A stretch of 64,000 nucleotides of DNA. Source: Marinobacter sp. es.042. Lineage in GTDB: Bacteria > Pseudomonadota > Gammaproteobacteria > Pseudomonadales > Oleiphilaceae. Below, in pieces: positions 61,381 through 64,000 of the stretch. The position numbers and the translations under genes are program-made. Every line of letters starts with the position of its first letter. Within the stretch, counting starts at the first letter, position 1. Below the pieces are notes generated by a model, which did no database searches, was not told the origin of the DNA, and saw only the letters and a program-made list of their open reading frames with translations. The stretch spans positions 3,782,001 to 3,846,000 of the forward strand of contig NZ_LT897781.1 in assembly GCF_900188315.1 (NCBI RefSeq), given 5' to 3'.

Positions 61381-63006
61381 ATGCCTAAGCCGTATCAGAC
61401 ACATATCGGGTCCTTTACCCGAAAATCAACCTTCTTCTGGGCCGCAGTGGGCGCTACCGTGGGCCTTGCCAACCTGTGGCAGTTCCCGTATCTGGCCAGT
61501 CTGCATGGTGGTGGCCTGTTCATCCTGCTTTACCTCGCCTGTCTGTTGCTGGTGACCCTGCCACTGATGGTGACCGAAGCGGCTGTTGGTCGGTATTCCC
61601 GCCACGGCATTGTGCTGGCCATGGACGGGCTGATTCGCAGTGCCAGGCAGTCCCGGGCCTGGATGGCGGTTGGCCGGCTCAGCATACTGGCCGCCTTTCT
61701 GGTGCTCTCTTTTACGGCAGTCTTCGGATCCATTGCTCTGGCTTACGTGTTCTTCGGCGCACTTGGCCGTTTCTCCGGCGCCGGTGAGGCAGAGGCAACC
61801 GGGATTCTGGCGGGGCTGGTGTCCGACCCCAGGCAGTACCGGGTATTCATGGGCTGGCATATCTTCTTTCTGCTACTGGTGCTCTGGGTCTCGGCGCAGG
61901 GCGTAGTCAGGGGGCTGGAAAGGGCCCTCAGGGTGGTTGTGCCGGGCGCCCTGGTACTGATGCTCGTGCTGTTCGCCCTGGCTGCCTGGCATGGTCGGAT
62001 CGACGGGGCCATCAACCACATTCTGGCCATGCATCCGGAGGACCTTTCCTGGGAAAGCCTGAAAGCCGCATTGTTTCATGCCTTTTTTACGCTCGGGCTC
62101 GGTATGGGTGTCTGGGCGATACTGGGCTCGTACACCACGCCCCAAACCCGTCTGAAGCGTTCGATTCTGGCCGTGGTGCTGATGGATACCCTGGTGGCGA
62201 TCCTGGCTGGCCTGATGATCTTCGCGATCGCAACAGACGGCAACAGCTTTGACGGTGAACGGGGCTTCAGCCTGCTCTTTATTTCCATGCCGGTTACGCT
62301 GGCCCAGTTGCCCGCGAGCCAGTTCGTGATCGCCGCTGTTTTTCTGATGGTGGTGCTGATTGTCTGGACCACATCCCTGAATCTGCTGGAGCCCATCGTG
62401 GGCTGGTTCCGCGAGTGGACCGGGGCGCCCAGGGCGCTGTCGGTGCTGCTGATTGGTCTGTCGGTGTGGCTGGCGGGGCTCGCGTCTCTGCTGTCGTTTA
62501 ATGTCTGGGCCGAGGAGAGGATGGGCGGCGCCACCATATTCCGCTGGCTGGAGCTGGTCACCGGTGGCTTGCTGATCCCGCTCGTGGCCATCCTGATTGC
62601 GCTGTTTACCGGCTGGTGCCTGACCCGACACCTTTCGGGTACCATGCTCGGCGCAACGCCAAAACTGTTCGCCCGCATCTGGTTCTGGGTGATGCGCCTA
62701 GTGCTGCCCCTCGTTGTTGCCTGGATAGGAGTCCAGTACACGGCCTTTTCATTGGCTAACCTGTGCAGCAACGGCAATGTTGCCGCCTGGTGCGATCAGC
62801 CCGCTGCCATGGTCTCGGAAGACGGGGAAGTACCAGCGAGAGATCGGCCTTTTGCCGCTACGCCCGCCGAGCCGGAGGAGAAAGCCGCCGAGGCTGAGAA
62901 GACAGCGCCCGCGTCAGACCAGAAGCCGCCGGGGGTGGAGGAAAGTGGTGGTAAGTCAGGCGAAAAAGCCCCAAAACAGGACGATATCCTTTATGATAGC
63001 GTGTGA
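61381..63006 (+). CDS. Sodium-dependent transporter (SNF/NSS family)
   Basis: A 541-residue membrane protein with about 12 helices. The N terminus FTRKSTFFWAAVGATVGLANLWQFPYL is the NSS signature, with the Na+-site residues in the unwound first helix. Members import amino acids or related amines with Na+. The C-terminal 70 residues are polar and rich in Ala, Glu and Pro (from about residue 475), an unusual cytoplasmic or periplasmic tail. The ATG at 61381 has AGGGAAA upstream. It is inserted between smpB and ratA, which are often neighbours. Confidence 0.87.
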   Translation: MPKPYQTHIGSFTRKSTFFWAAVGATVGLANLWQFPYLASLHGGGLFILLYLACLLLVTLPLMVTEAAVGRYSRHGIVLAMDGLIRSARQSRAWMAVGRLSILAAFLVLSFTAVFGSIALAYVFFGALGRFSGAGEAEATGILAGLVSDPRQYRVFMGWHIFFLLLVLWVSAQGVVRGLERALRVVVPGALVLMLVLFALAAWHGRIDGAINHILAMHPEDLSWESLKAALFHAFFTLGLGMGVWAILGSYTTPQTRLKRSILAVVLMDTLVAILAGLMIFAIATDGNSFDGERGFSLLFISMPVTLAQLPASQFVIAAVFLMVVLIVWTTSLNLLEPIVGWFREWTGAPRALSVLLIGLSVWLAGLASLLSFNVWAEERMGGATIFRWLELVTGGLLIPLVAILIALFTGWCLTRHLSGTMLGATPKLFARIWFWVMRLVLPLVVAWIGVQYTAFSLANLCSNGNVAAWCDQPAAMVSEDGEVPARDRPFAATPAEPEEKAAEAEKTAPASDQKPPGVEESGGKSGEKAPKQDDILYDSV

Positions 63007-63078
63007 TTGAGGCTGTCTTCCTTCCCCGAAGTCTGCAACTTTTTCACAGTGTGTTTGCCAGCAGGACAACCGGTTCCA

Positions 63079-63525
63079 ATGCCCCATCAGATTGATAAAA
63101 CAGCTTTGGTTATGCACTCCGCCGAGCGCATGTTTCACCTGGTGAATGACATCGCCCGTTACCCGGAGTTTCTCCCCTGGTGTGCCGGCGCGGAGATTCA
63201 TGAGCGCCAGCCCGAGCAGGTGACAGCGTCGCTTGAAATTGCCAAGGGTGGGGTGCGGCACACGCTCACAACCCGGAATCAGTTGCTGATGCCGGAGGCG
63301 ATCGAGATGAACCTGGTGGATGGCCCTTTTCGCAACCTGACCGGTCGCTGGCATTTCAAATCCCTGGACGAGAACGCCTGCAAGGTGATCCTGACCCTGG
63401 AGTTCGAATTCTCCGGATCGCTTTCAAGGATGACCTTCGGGCCGATATTCAGTCAGGCGGCCAATACGATGGTGGATGCCTTTTGCCGGCGCGCTGATGA
63501 GCTCTACCGGAAGGAGGGTGCATGA
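63079..63525 (+). CDS. ratA: RatA-family ubiquinone-binding/ribosome-association protein
   Basis: A 148-residue START-like (COQ10) protein. MPHQIDKTALVMHSAERMFHLVNDIARYPEFLPWCAGAEI is characteristic. The E. coli homologue was described as a toxin that blocks 70S formation, while related proteins bind ubiquinone; which role applies here is open. The ATG was placed at 63079, where family alignment begins. Its stop overlaps the rnfH start (ATGA). Confidence 0.88.
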   Translation: MPHQIDKTALVMHSAERMFHLVNDIARYPEFLPWCAGAEIHERQPEQVTASLEIAKGGVRHTLTTRNQLLMPEAIEMNLVDGPFRNLTGRWHFKSLDENACKVILTLEFEFSGSLSRMTFGPIFSQAANTMVDAFCRRADELYRKEGA

Positions 63526-63812
63526 TTCAGGTGGAAGTGGCCTATGCCCGGCCTGACCGGCAGGAAATTGTGCCGGTGAATGTGCCCGAGGGCACGACGG
63601 CCCTGGAAGCGGCCAAGCTGTCCGGGATCAGCGATATTTTTCCGGAGATCGATCCGGATACGATTGATATGGGCGTGTTCGGGAAGGTGATCAAGGACCC
63701 GGCCGCCCACGAACTGCGTGAAGGTGACCGGGTGGAACTGTATCGCCCGCTGAAGATCGATCCGAAGCAGGCACGACTGAATCGGGCGAAAAAGAAAGAT
63801 CAGGCTCAGTAG
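63522..63812 (+). CDS. rnfH: RnfH family protein (UPF0125)
   Basis: A 96-residue beta-grasp protein that pairs with ratA in most gammaproteobacteria. It has VEVAYARPDRQEIVPVNVPEGTTALEAAKLSGI, then MGVFGKVIKDPAAHELREGDRVELYRPLKIDPKQAR with a basic tail. It is coupled to ratA by a four-base overlap and its 3' end overlaps the converging bamE by seven bases. The function is not established. Confidence 0.88.
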   Translation: MIQVEVAYARPDRQEIVPVNVPEGTTALEAAKLSGISDIFPEIDPDTIDMGVFGKVIKDPAAHELREGDRVELYRPLKIDPKQARLNRAKKKDQAQ

Positions 63813-64000
63813 GCCGGCGTTTCTTCCAGCAGTTGTGCCTCGTAATAGGCGTACTGGTCGTTCTCGTAGTACACGATGATGCGCTGTTCCTGGATGTCCC
63901 CGCCTTCTCTCTGGAAGGTATACACGTAGTATTCGCGGGAGGGGTCAACCGGGTTGAGCATGAGCGGTGTTCCCATCACGGCGTGCACCTGGCTGCGTGG
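63806..64000 (-). CDS. bamE: BamE outer membrane assembly lipoprotein, 3' part
   Basis: The last 64 codons are in the window, read leftward; the gene starts outside. PRSQVHAVMGTPLMLNPVDPSREYYVYTF and RIIVYYENDQYAYYEA match the C-terminal domain of BamE (SmpA/OmlA), which supports BamA-D in inserting outer membrane proteins. The location opposite ratA-rnfH is the usual one. Confidence 0.87.
   Translation of the reverse strand, partial: PRSQVHAVMGTPLMLNPVDPSREYYVYTFQREGGDIQEQRIIVYYENDQYAYYEAQLLEETPAY

Overview
The window reads as a gammaproteobacterial chromosome of the Marinobacter type. The evidence is a wax ester synthase/diacylglycerol acyltransferase with the HHxxxDG motif, an ExaC-like aldehyde dehydrogenase, malate:quinone oxidoreductase, NhaD, a SorAB sulfite oxidase, and the smpB-ratA-rnfH-bamE neighbourhood. 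Genus is an inference from gene content, not a measured identity.

Left chromosomal part (1-34850), GC-rich and densely coding: exaC; an acrylyl-CoA reductase/TetR pair (acuI-acuR) with two matching operators; a four-gene overlapping operon (CotH kinase lipoprotein, VTC domain, DUF4956 membrane protein, O/P-type porin); a three-gene two-component operon whose promoter shares a 17-bp inverted repeat with the CotH operon; fumC, a CarS-like membrane protein, chromate transporter, msrA-msrB, sorA-sorB, plsC, Ca/Na and Na/H antiporters, mqo; an unusual ATP-grasp / papain-like / ThDP-enzyme trio; cheV, an SDR, ExoD and a periplasmic binding protein.

Middle (34851-58718): a 23.8-kb integrative mobilizable element inserted in the 3' end of ssrA (tmRNA) and bounded by a 33-bp direct repeat. 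It is more AT-rich than the flanks, most strongly at 35.5-37.4 kb. From left to right it holds: a translationally coupled pair, one gene with a HEPN-type RxxxxH motif and one with a DGQHR/DUF262-like motif (best candidate for an undescribed system); a metallophosphoesterase, a free-standing LAGLIDADG endonuclease, a small gene and the tyrosine integrase; a HAD-like protein and an 813-aa Walker-type helicase-like protein; a probable oriT, MobC and a MobP relaxase with no type IV secretion genes; a 421-bp IS66-derived miniature element carrying a 47-aa AbrB-like antitoxin; three hairpin repeats with type I-F CRISPR repeat geometry; a solitary Phd-like antitoxin; and a large defence operon (Vsr, cytosine-5 methylase, MORC/MutL-like GHKL ATPase, Z1 ATPase, PD-(D/E)XK protein, AIPR protein). 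The element carries a replacement 3' end and terminator for ssrA; the original 3' end and terminator are left at 34814-34883.

Right part (58687-64000): intact ssrA with its promoter, the wax ester synthase, smpB, a sodium-dependent transporter, ratA, rnfH and the 3' end of bamE.

All gene assignments rest on reading motifs by eye; no searches could be run.
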